Assembly (NCBI GenBank): GCA_037447655.1
Contig: JBBHKE010002019.1
Span: 90,428 to 154,427 of the forward strand
Reading direction: 5' to 3'
DNA length: 64,000 nucleotides
Origin: Zygnema cylindricum
Taxonomy: Eukaryota > Streptophyta > Zygnematophyceae > Zygnematales > Zygnemataceae
Part shown: one piece after another, positions 10,929-21,900 of the stretch
Layout: each line of letters starts with the position of its first letter
Numbering within the stretch: position 1 is the first letter of the stretch
Position numbers and translations under genes: made by a program
The notes under the pieces: generated by a model
What the model saw: only the letters and a program-made list of their open reading frames with translations
What the model was told of the DNA's origin: nothing
Databases searched by the model: none

Positions 10929-12899
10929 ATGGTTCTTCTCCTCATTCGGATCAAGTGTGAGCTTGAGAATCTCACCAATCTTCAGCCAGAAGAAAAAGAC
11001 TTCACTTACTACTTTAAGGTGAATGATTTACCACAATTGGATATTACCAATTTGAGAAGTAAAAGAATGAGGTCTTCTTTTGGTTTTGTTCGACAATATG
11101 ATCCGCCACTTGGTTTTTAGTTTTTTTTCTTGAAAGGGTTGGTTCTGGTTATGATTACATTATGTTATGTCAAAACGGTCGTTAGACCAGGTCAGTTTTT
11201 TGGTCCACAAAATCCTGGTGGTGTCCCTTTGAGTTTGTCGATTTATTTTTAGAAACTCCTCAGTCTTGTGACATGATGGAAAGATAACGCCAATAATTAT
11301 ACATTACTTGAACTAACTAAACTCAACCTGATATGTTTTTTGTTTTTTTAACTTCAACTTTTTTTTCTCTATTTTTTCTAAAAATCTTGTCTTAAGGTAA
11401 GTTAAAGAAATGAATCCGTTTTTCACGTTTAACTTTGTCATGCTTGTTTTTCGGTTACTGCCATTGCAATTAAGTCAATTTATTCATGAAACTCACCACT
11501 AACAATATCTCTCTTTAGTCGAGACATGAAGTGGTCCTCACTGGAATATTATGCTCAAATGTTCTAATTTATCAAGCTAATAACCCTAATTCACCTAGAA
11601 AAGTATACCCATTGCGTGATCTATTGATTATTGATTGTTATTGATTTCAGTTGATGTTATTAATGCACTTTTTTTTCTGCCAGTTAGAATGCTCCAGCTG
11701 TCGAGAAGTGAGTAGCCGAGAGTCGTCCGTTACCGGCGGCGAAACTGTTTCATCAGGCGGAGGCCGTCAAAAAAGTGGCGGGAAAGATAAACTTTCCGAC
11801 GTGAACCTTATGCAAAAGGTATCTGACACGTACCTCCGTTAAAGATTTCAGCAAAGAGAATTTTGTTTTTTTTTTATTTTTAGAGTTCAGGAAATGATAA
11901 ACTTCCAGGCGTGAACTTTGTGCAAAAGATATGGGACATCGAGACTTCGTTAAAGTTTTTAACAACGAACATTGTTTTTTTTTTTTTCTTCGTAAAATCC
12001 CGGAAAAGATAAACTTCCAGACGAGAACTTTATGCAAAAGATATTTGACATCAAAACTTCGTTAAAGATGTATTTTTAAGTTGTGCTGTTTTCATGTTTA
12101 GTATAAGGTAAATTGCTCGACCAAGGACAGGCCTGCACTACGCCATTTGTTTCCTGTCAAGTGTGACTCATCTTTTGCTCGATCCCGTCATTTTTTTGTT
12201 TGTTTTTTGGAGTATTCTACATTCGTTTAGCAGAAGATTTTTTTTGAGAAACATTGTTCTTTGTATAGAGATATGATGCTTACACTGTGTATCATTATTA
12301 AAGTTAATGTTCTTTTCACCGTTTGAATCAACTTACTCCTTGCACGCCTGAAACTTGTCTCTTCATCGCAACTCTTGGATTAATAACCCGACAGGTGTGC
12401 ACGGAGAAAATTTAATCTAAGTGTCAAAAAAAAACATTTAACGCTAATAACAATGCACTTTGTACCATTTTACATTCGTAATCTGTAATGGCTTGATTTT
12501 GACCAAATTTTTTAACTAATAGAGCAATTCACTGACATGCAAATATGCTCTCGTTTGTGTTTCACATGAATGGAAACATTATTACGGAAACGTTGTTTTC
12601 AGTGTGACTTTTGTGGAAGGACTGGGACTATTTCCATTGTCGAAGGACATGGAAAACCTTATACAGCCGAAGATAGTGAGAAGAACGCTTTCGTCCCATT
12701 GGTCCTCCTCGATTGTCGTGGAATGGAGCCGAAAGAGTACCTTCCAAAAGATGGATGGTGTGCACAAGGAGTGGAGTCAGGAACCAAATTTACAAATATT
12801 GATTTGTCCGAGGGAGACTATTCTGAATATGACGAAAAAGCCGGAGCCTCGGTCGGTATTTACGGTATTTCGAGCGAAGTTGTGAAAACCAAATTATGA
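10929..12899 (+). CDS. CZIB: CXXC-motif zinc-binding protein (CZIB / UPF0587, DUF866 family)
   Basis: Small eukaryotic zinc-binding protein of the human C1orf123/CZIB family; its molecular role is poorly defined. Coding exons are 10929-11018, 11684-11818 and 12603-12899, all phase 0 with GT-AG introns, giving 173 residues against about 160 for the human protein. Family landmarks run in order: ELENLTNLQPEEKDFTYYFK, first CXXC (CSSC), second CXXC (CDFC), GKPYTAEDSEKN, DCRGMEP, GVESGTKFTNIDL, YDEKAGASVGIY. The segment before the second CXXC is about nine residues longer than usual and ends SGGKDKLSDVNLMQK. The ATG at 10929 puts the start at the family's usual place. A possible 5'-UTR acceptor (CCATGCAG) lies just upstream. 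The stop is TGA. Both introns are over 650 bases and contain repeats. Confidence 0.93.
11774..12066 (+). repeat. Tandem triplication of the CZIB exon 2 3' edge
   Basis: The end of exon 2 plus the first ~30 intron bases (GATAAACTTTCC ... TTATGCAAAAG then GTATCTGACA ... TCCGTTAAAG) recurs at about 11887-11965 and 11998-12066, with units of about 110 bases. In both copies the donor GT has become AT (CAAAAGATATGG and CAAAAGATATTT). They are therefore dead decoys, unlike those in the other genes. Confidence 0.9.
12281..12464. repeat. TA-flanked TIR element (MITE)
   Basis: The left end TACACTGTGTATCATTATTA pairs with the right end AACAATGCACTTTGTA, with internal AAGTTAATG/CATTTAACGCTAATAA. It belongs to the family seen at 17228, 25970, 36375 and 37182. 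It lies in CZIB intron 2. Confidence 0.6.
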
Positions 12900-12961
12900 T
12901 GGTATTTTGTTGTCTTTTTTTTTTCTTTTTTTTTTGTAAGATTCTTCTCTCCTTTTTTTTT

Positions 12962-13066
12962 TTGTCCGAGGGAGAGGAGACTCATCTGAATATGACGAAA
13001 AAGCCGGAGTCTCGGTCAGTATTTAGGGTTTTCCGGGCGATATTGTGAAAACCAAATTATGATGAT
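12962..13066 (+). pseudogene. Partial duplicate of the CZIB last exon, in the 3' flank
   Basis: About 100 bases repeat the end of the CZIB coding exon (TTTGTCCGAGGGAG ... GAATATGACGAAAAAGCCGGAG ... GAAAACCAAATTATGATG), starting 63 bases past the real stop. The copy has a premature TAG after CAGTATT and several substitutions, so it is non-coding. It shows the same exon-edge duplication tendency as the introns. Confidence 0.9.
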
Positions 13067-13556
13067 GGTATTATGTGTGTTTTTTTTTGTAAAGTTTTTT
13101 TTTTTTTTTTTTTTCCTTTGGTTTTTTTAGATTTTTTTGGCTCCGGCTTCTTTATCGGAATTAAAAAACCCAACTAATAGTCGAAAACCCAATTAGAAAC
13201 CCCAACTAACGCGAATACTAAAAAAACCCTACTAATATTAAAACAATGCTGATATTAAAAAACCTAACTAATTTGTACTGAATAAGTCCTTCAATTGACA
13301 TAATCGGCCTTCTTTCTTCTTTTTTTTTTGTCCTTTGTGGTTAAGTGTTGATGGTCTATAGTTTAGGATGTACCATAAAGTACATTGTACTTCAGCCCCT
13401 TTTTTTGTCTTATATATTTCTCGTGGTTTGTGACAGTTCTATGTCCATTCATTCCCGAAAACAAATTTATGATCTAGTCGGAAAAAGTTTGACCGGTTCA
13501 GGCTTGTTTGTTTAGTCGTGTTTCTTTCAGCATGTTTTTTTAGCGTGTTTTTTTTT

Positions 13557-13650
13557 TAGAATGTATTTTTGTGTTTTTTTTTTAGCATGTATTTTTGTGT
13601 TTTTTTTTTAGCATGTATTTTTGTGTTTTTTTTTTAGTGTGTTTTTTTAG
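13557..13650. repeat. 26-bp T-rich minisatellite
   Basis: About three to four units of TTTTAGCATGTATTTTTGTG with T-run spacers. Confidence 0.85.
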
Positions 13651-15691
13651 GGTTTTTTTCTAAGTATGTAACATGGGTGACTCTTTTACATAGATATTGG
13701 CCCTGGGTTTTTAAATCCCATTAGTACCCAGGCCATATATCCTTCCGATTGGTCGGTTACAGAAAAATAGGCGGTTTTTTTTGGAGGAAGGAGGTACGGA
13801 ATTGCGTGGATTAAAAACTTTTGCATCGGCAAAAAACGTATCGAAAAGTTTATAAAGTAAGCTAAATGTATATATTAGAAAAAAACGAAATATGAAAAAG
13901 ATGACAAACATTGTGGTACAACTGTGATTGGCCTCTTTTCACGCACGGTATAGATTAGATGTGAAGTTTTGTTAAAGACGACGAAACAACAATCATTTTT
14001 TTTGCAAATGTTTGGACTATACACTGCCCTATCTATTTTATTGTTAGACATTTTGCAGTTAAAAGGCGTTTTAACTTTACTTTACTTTTTTCTGTTTAGT
14101 GGAAAGAAATGGAAAAATATTGAAAGATAATGGTCTTACCTTTCGATTGTGATGTCACGGATAAATTGGAAACCTGCGGATAGTGAAGAAGTACACTCCT
14201 CATCGCTTTTAGAGTAACTTTTTTTTTTACCGAGAATCGTGATACAAAGACGGGCTAAAAATCAGTACCTACCGGTCGACAAGTATACAGATGTCAAACT
14301 GCATAAAATCGGCTGGGTATCAATTATATACGCTAAAAATTATACTACAAAACATACAACATTGATTACACATGAGCTAAAACATTTTGTTGTGACATTT
14401 GTCACAATCGTTGCAAGCAATTCCAACAAAATTATGGAAAGGATAAAAGAAACTACTCTTATGGATGCACACGCCATCGACAACTATTAGAGCTGATAGT
14501 TTTTTTGCCTTTGAATCAGCTTTTTCTCTGTGCACACATGAGTTCAAATCTTTCCAAGCAAGTGCTTCCCGATGCCTGTTTAGAGACCACCAGCTAGAAC
14601 GTACGAATCTTACCTTTCTTTAGTCAGATTTATAATCCGACGATGTGCAAGGAGAATATATAGATTTAAGTTGCGAGAAAATTTAGCATGAATATGGAAG
14701 GGCTTTGGGTGTAAGTTCTCCGAATTTCAGTTTACACTTCTAGGGAGCATTTCTAAGGGAATTATTCCATGCTATTTTTTTTCTTGGTCTGAAGAAACGA
14801 TGAAAGATTTGTTGCAACGTGCACTCCCATACTCCATTTTTCTTGTCGAAAAAACTTGAAAATGAACACGGATGTCTTCTCTAAGAGATAAAATGTTTTC
14901 GTATTACGCCAGTGAGCCCCATCTTGGCCAATCAAACTCATTCTAATCTCCAAACGTCGGTGAAAAGCCACTTTTGCGCGAAAAGATTTAGAGTGACAAA
15001 AAATATTCACATTAAATTTGGTGCCTTTCCAAAATTTCACATTACCATAAACAAATATTTCGAAACTTGTACTTTGATCAAAGAAAACATCACATTTCCG
15101 TCATCGAATAACCCCTTTTAAGTTTGAATTATTTGCGATTTCGACCAGAAAACAGGAAAAACACAACAAAAAAGAAAGGAAGCAAAAAAAAAACCGAATA
15201 CAATCCACAATAATAAATAGAAGTCGAAGTAATGTAGGGCCAGCTTCGAGGCATAACTCGCCAAAGTTTTTTAAGTTAAAAGTTAGGTGCAGCAAAAATA
15301 AAAGACACTCTACCAGAAAAACCTTTCACCGAATTAAAAATTTGCCTTTTTAAATATAAAACTGAATATGAATCATCGGTTTTTATCATCACACACTGAA
15401 AAATACCTCATTTCAAACCTAACTTTGTCGAGAAGACTATTACTTTCTGTGACTAGTTCAAACTGATTTCAATCTACGCCGTAAAAAATCACAAAAGAAT
15501 AGGCTATCTAAACAGAAGATAAGATCTGTCCAATAAAATAAAAACAAAACAAAACAAAATGCTTTCGACAAAGGATGAATCAACTCCAATTTAAGTACTA
15601 CCCACAAGGGAGATATAAACTACCTCTGAAAAAGAGATATTTTAAAAAACTGCCAATCGGCACAGCCTCTACCAGTTCTGACAAGAATTGT

Positions 15692-15800
15692 ACCGTCCGG
15701 TACTGTACTGTACCACATTGTATCGTACCACACCGCATCTGAATTGTAGTCGATTGGACCGTACTGAACCGTACCGAACCGTACCGAACCGTACCATACT
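15692..15800. repeat. CCGTAC-rich short tandem repeat
   Basis: Ten-base units CCGTACCGAA and variants (GGTACTGTAC, CCGTACTGAA) recur several times close together. Confidence 0.75.
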
Positions 15801-15971
15801 AAATTAACAGCAATTATTGACAAAAATTCAGGAAAATGAGCCCAATTATGGCGTTTGACCATAGAGTTTGACCAATCCTCTACCACTTAAAAGCTTATCT
15901 CGAGGAAAAGGGTCTCTTAGACAAACTAAAAACTATTTACTCACTAGTCAAAAGCAAACACAATTTAGTAT

Positions 15972-18900
15972 TTACTCACTACTCAAAGCGAGTTGTGCTT
16001 GAGGAAGCAAGTCCTTTCTTCGAGCTAATTGGTCGAGATCTCTCACTATCTTAAAAACGGCGTCGGGCCTTGCGAGTTTTAGGGCATTTTCCGACATTTG
16101 ATGGAGTTCCTTAATATTGGGTCCAAACCAGTCCGATACAATCTTGGCTATCTCTCTCGGGCTTTCACAAAACTTTCCAGCTCCGTTTTCGACAACGTAC
16201 GGAACATTCCCGACTTCCTGTAAACATCCAAAAGAGCGAAAAAAAGCACAAAAGGGTGTAAGAACATACAAATGAGTGTAAAACCCAACAATGTAAAAAA
16301 CCCAAAAGAGTGTAAAACCCAACAGTATAAAGAACCCACAAGAGTGGTCCAGTCTGTTAGTCTGTTATTCTGTGCAGCGTGCAAATATTAAAACAAATCA
16401 CAATAATAGGACGACTAAATTCATTGGAGTATTCCCAACAGTGAACGGGAAATCAGTACTATAACAACATAGAAAGCGCAGTTGTATCATTCGTTCAGTC
16501 TTCACTGCCCATCGCTATTAGAGTTAATCACTCTAATTCAAGTGTCTTTTTGACCCTCATAAATTAGTTTTGAAAACACTATACAATTAAGTGGCACATA
16601 ACGAGCCACGTTTCAAAACATAATAACGTTTATAATTCACTAACTCTAACAGCGATGGGCGGTGTACGAAAGCAAAACGGAAGAGAGTTGTATCATTCCT
16701 ACGGTATATACTGTACAAGTCCATGATATCTGACAGGAGTTTTTACTATCTGTTATCTCACGACCACCGTAGTATACAACGGAAGTAAAATCACAACTGT
16801 TGTGGAAAGACCATGGACATACTTCGAGGGCATCCTAAAAAAGAGAGAAAGGTCACGAGAGAAAGGGAGGCAAACAAAAGGTACAAACTCATTTAGGTTC
16901 TGCTTATTTATGTAAACATACCTGGCCCGCAATATAGTCATTGATGATCATGGGCAATCCTCGAATCATGGACTCAGCTATGGTGCCTGGCCCAGCCTGT
17001 ATTCAAACAGAAGCTCCTTTTATTTTACACACAATTTGTTTATTTCCTACATACATTGTTTGATATTTGAGACAATTACCATCCAAATTTCCTGTTCTTT
17101 TTTACGGTCTGCATAGAACCTTACATTCAAACTTATAAAGCTAAACCCTCTTTCATGAAAAGAGACTCAAAAATGAGGGGCGGTAAGCCTGAAGGTAACA
17201 TGTGCCAGATAACTCAATTGTCAAAAGTACACAACGTGAATCGCTATTAGCCTTAATAACACTCATCAGCGCCGGGTTTTCTGGCCCCTGAACATAATAT
17301 TGCTAATATGACTAATTGTTTAGCTCAAATTTGGTAAGCAATTGAAGATCGTCCAAGTTGCTTGTACAAAAATTAGATTTAATAACACTAAAATAAACCC
17401 CATGCTAGGTTTTCCTAACGTTAATAGTGATTCACGTTGTACATCAGATGCATTACATGAAACAGCTAAGAACAGTCACGACTTACGAGCTCGTACCGAT
17501 AGGGGATACATGGTTATTAAATAAAGCTCTGAAGATTTGCCACACTTGATCCCCACAAATCACTCGGCCAGTCCAGATCTCCCACATAAGCAATACAAAA
17601 TGGAATCTTAAATTGAACAAAGTTTTATTTTGCCTGTGTTCCCGTCATAATTCAAATGTACAAAAACAATTGGAAACGGACGATATGTGTGGGTTACCCC
17701 ATACAAAACACATATCTGCGCGTATTGGTATGGAAGTAACCATATGTAGCGTTTCCATTTGAACTATAGTTTCTATACCATGCTGCCCTTACCTTGGATA
17801 TGACACAGTCACATGCGGCCATCCACTCCGGCATGTTGGTAATGAAGCCCTTGATCTGCAAAACTCCAGAATCACAAGTTCTTGTCAACACTAAAAATGA
17901 ACAACATCCTCCAGCCTTCAGGACAACGAATTGGGTCTCGGATGGATTAGGACTGGGAGCATAACCGTGCATCACCTATTAGATTTATAAGTATTAAGGT
18001 TATACTAAATTCTAGTGTTGTGTATCGAAGGCCCCTAGCCGACATTCGATATGTACCTAATTTTGTGTACCCGATAATCGATATATCGACAAGGCCAATA
18101 TCGCGATATTTTTGAGATATATCGGCCGATAATTCGATATATTTTGTACCACCATATATCGAAGTTGACGTTATGTCAAAAAAAAATCAAAAGCCCCCCC
18201 CCCCCCCCCCCCCCCCCCCCCGCCGCCCCCCCGCGGGGGGGGGGGGGGGGGCGCCGTTTTTTTTTTTTTTTTTTTTTTTGTATGGCTTTCCGTACCATAT
18301 CGAGGCCTCTGACCGATCGATAATCGATATATCGAATATCGAATTTATCGCGATATATTTTTACCCGATACACAACATTACTAAATTCATTACTAGCAAT
18401 TAAAGTGCCGCGTGAAGTAGCAGCTTGCTGTCCATTCCTTATGATCTAATTTCCATTACCTTTGTCCGAAAAAGAGGAGACTAAATTAGTATTATTGACT
18501 CTAACGCCGATGAAAAGAGTAGGCTAAGCTGATAATGGACCTACTTGAGTGGGCATGAGCCAGTCAATGGCTTGAAGCTTAGCTTTGAGCTTCATGTTTC
18601 AACCACAAGCCAAAAAATTTAGACTAAATTAGTGCTATTAACTCCAGCAGCAATGAAAAGTGCACCAGGCTAAGATGATAATGAACCTACTAGAGTGGGC
18701 ATGGGCCAGTCAATGGCTCGAAGCTTAGCCTCAAGCTTCTTGTTTCGACCACATATGATAACAAGTTGACCTAAAGGAGCATCGCTGTTTCTTCCCAGCG
18801 ATTTCGCCAAAGCACGGGCCGTGGCCTCCACAGGGCCCATTCCCTCTCCTCCTCCCATTAAAATTACTGCTGGTAAATCTGCATCCATGCCGAGGTCCCT

Positions 18901-21900
18901 CCTCAACTCATCCTGTAGGATAAACACAAGCGGGTGCAAAATGTAAGCATTCAACACAGACATAAGAGGAAAGTGGGGAGAGACACACAAGAGGGAAAAC
19001 AGGGAGCGTTAGAGAGGAGAGAGAGGGGAGGAAGAAGGGGAGGGGCAGAGGAGAAAGAGAGGAGGGAAATGGACTTTGGAAAAAGTTACTAGAGAAGTTT
19101 CAGAGTGAAAAATAAAGTCGGGATGAAGAGCGATGAAGGAGATATCTTCTTCTATATAATCTTGATTCCAGACAGACCAACAAAACAGGTAGCCGCATTT
19201 TGCGGCTCTGGGAGATGTAGAGAGAGGGCGAGAGGGAGAGAGGGAGAGGAAGAGGGAGAGGGAGTGGGAGAGAGAGGGAGAGGGAGAGATAGAGGGAGAG
19301 AGGGAGAGAGGGAGAGGGAGGGAGAGAGGGGGAGAGAGGGAGGGGGAGAGTGAGAGCGAGAGAGGAAGAGAGGGAGAGGGGGGGAGAGAGAAGGAGAGAG
19401 GGAGAGAGGGAGAGGGGGTGAGGGGGAGGGAGGGAGAGGGAGAAAGGGGGAAAGAGAGGGGAAGAGAGGAGAGGGAAGGGAAGGGAGAGAAAGGAGGGGA
19501 AGGGAGTGGAAGGGAGGGAAGGGAAGGGGAAGGGAAGGAAAGGGAGGGGAAGGGAGAGGGAGTGAGGGGAAGTGAGGGGAAGAGGAAATGTGAGGAGAAA
19601 AGAGAGGAAAAGAGAGGTGATAAGACAGGAGAAGAGAGGGATAGGAGAAGAAAGGAAAGGAGAGGAAAGGAGGGAAAAGGAAGGAAAGGAGAGGAAAAGA
19701 AAGGAAAAGAGATTGTTTTTCCAGTACTAAAGTTAAAAGGGATATTTGAGAAAATTTTGCGAAAGATTTTATATATTTTTATATTATGAAATTAATTTTA
19801 TTTTTCTTGATTTGGTCTTTTGTGATTGTGGATTTTTGGGAATACAGATATATCGATCTCGACACTCCTCTCCTATTGGCCGAAGATCCTGTCGAGGGAG
19901 GTTATAAAGGTACTATTATTTATTTATTTATCGTTCTATCTTTTTATTTCTTTGATGTATTTGCTTATTTTCTTTTTCTGCTTTATTCTGTTTTGGTTTG
20001 GTTTGGTTCGGTTTATTTTTGTGGTTTTTTCATTTCTCCTTGTTTGAGTTTTTTTTTTTTTTTTTTCTTCAAGTCTATGCCTCATTTTTAGTGTTGTGTA
20101 TCAAAGGCCCCTAGCCGATATTCGATATGTACCTGATTTTGGGTACCCGATAATCGATATATCGAGGATGCCAATATCGCGATATTTTTCCAATATATTG
20201 GCCGATAATTCGATATATTTTGTACCGCGATATATCGAAGTTGACGCTAGGTCAAAAAGAAAATTAAAAAGGGGGGGGCGTACGATTTGTTTGTACCTTT
20301 TTCGTACGGCTTTCTGTACAATTTTCTGTACCATATCGAGGCCTCTGACCGATCGATAATCGATATATCGAATATCGAATTTATCGCGATATATTTTTAC
20401 CCGATACACAACATTACTAAATTCATTACTAGCAATTAAAGTGCCGCGTGAAGTAGCAGCTTGCTGTCCATTCCTTATGATCTAATTTCCATTACCTTTG
20501 TCCGAAAAAGAGGAGACTAAATTAGTATTATTGACTCTAACGCCGATGAAAAGAGTAGGCTAAGCTGATAATGGACCTACTTGAGTGGGCATGAGCCAGT
20601 CAATGGCTTGAAGCTTAGCTTTGAGCTTCATGTTTCAACCACAAGCCAAAAAATTTAGACTAAATTAGTGCTATTAACTCCAGCAGCAATGAAAAGTGCA
20701 CCAGGCTAAGATGATAATGAACCTACTAGAGTGGGCATGGGCCAGTCAATGGCTCGAAGCTTAGCCTCAAGCTTCTTGTTTCGACCACATATGATAACAA
20801 GTTGACCTAAAGGAGCATCGCTGTTTCTTCCCAGCGATTTCGCCAAAGCACGGGCCGTGGCCTCCACAGGGCCCATTCCCTCTCCTCCTCCCATTAAAAT
20901 TACTGCTGGTAAATCTGCATCCATGCCGAGGTCCCTCCTCAACTCATCCTGTAGGATAAACACAAGCGGGTGCAAAATGTAAGCATTCAACACAGACATA
21001 AGAGGAAAGTGGGGAGAGACACACAAGAGGGAAAACAGGGAGCGTTAGAGAGGAGAGAGAGGGGAGGAAGAAGGGGAGGGGCAGAGGAGAAAGAGAGGAG
21101 GGAAATGGACTTTGGAAAAAGTTACTAGAGAAGTTTCAGAGTGAAAAATAAAGTCGGGATGAAGAGCGATGAAGGAGATATCTTCTTCTATATAATCTTG
21201 ATTCCAGACAGACCAACCACGAGCCGCTTTTCGGCTCCAAGAAACCCATGAGATAAACAGACAGAGATCAGAACTTTTGGATGAGACGGACGATGAAGGA
21301 GAGAGGAAAGGATGAGAGGGAGAGAGGAAGAGGGAGAAGACTGAGAGAGAGAGAGAGGGAGAGAGAGAGAGGGAGAGACACGCAAAGAAGGCAAGAAGCC
21401 ATAACACTAACCTTAGGAGCCGTGGGCTTGCAAAAAGAGGGTCGAATTGGAAGCCCGTGAATTCGAATTTGGTGCGACTTCAAACCGGCCTTTGCGGCTC
21501 GCAATGCCACATCCTTGGTGGGGCAGAAACACATGGTAGCCAGTTTGTGAAACCTGCGGTTAATGGGAAAAATTGCAGTTAAAAACAAATATCTCCATTA
21601 AGCAAATTATATTCAATGGCATATGACCTGAGTGTATGTTACCTGACCTGTTCCCTCTTATTTTTGCCATTTCACAACCTCTGACAAGGAGATAGCGCAT
21701 TGGATTGGCAAAGAAAAGAAGAGTGAAGGCCTCCCGAGCAAAACAAAAATAAGAAAAAAAAACCAATTCTGAAAGCCTTTCATCCAGTCACAGACCACTT
21801 ACTTTCCTCCATTTGCTGACCTATTTCAAGCCATCTCTACAAGAAAAAGGCATCACCAGAACTGGATAACTTGAGATTGTGCATCGCTACCAGTCTTAAT

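Larger units (their letters stand above)
12900..15971. other. Intergenic region CZIB to MGD
   Basis: No gene recognised. The region contains T-rich runs, a 26-bp minisatellite near 13557-13650, a degraded MITE near 14480-14720 and a CCGTAC-rich stretch near 15690-15800. Short open frames here lack any family resemblance. CZIB and MGD converge on this interval, so it should hold both 3' ends. Confidence 0.5.
18295..19180 (-). repeat. Duplicated MGD segment, copy A
   Basis: This segment matches 20331-21216 (offset 2036) with no difference seen by eye. It covers the right half of the hAT MITE, intron sequence, one complete 222-nt exon and its acceptor side. Divergence begins abruptly after GACAGACCAAC on one side and inside the MITE on the other. 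Confidence 0.9.

Noticed and set aside
19105-19789. Arg/Glu/Gly-rich ORFs
   Set aside because: They are created by the GA-rich tract and have no other composition or homology.
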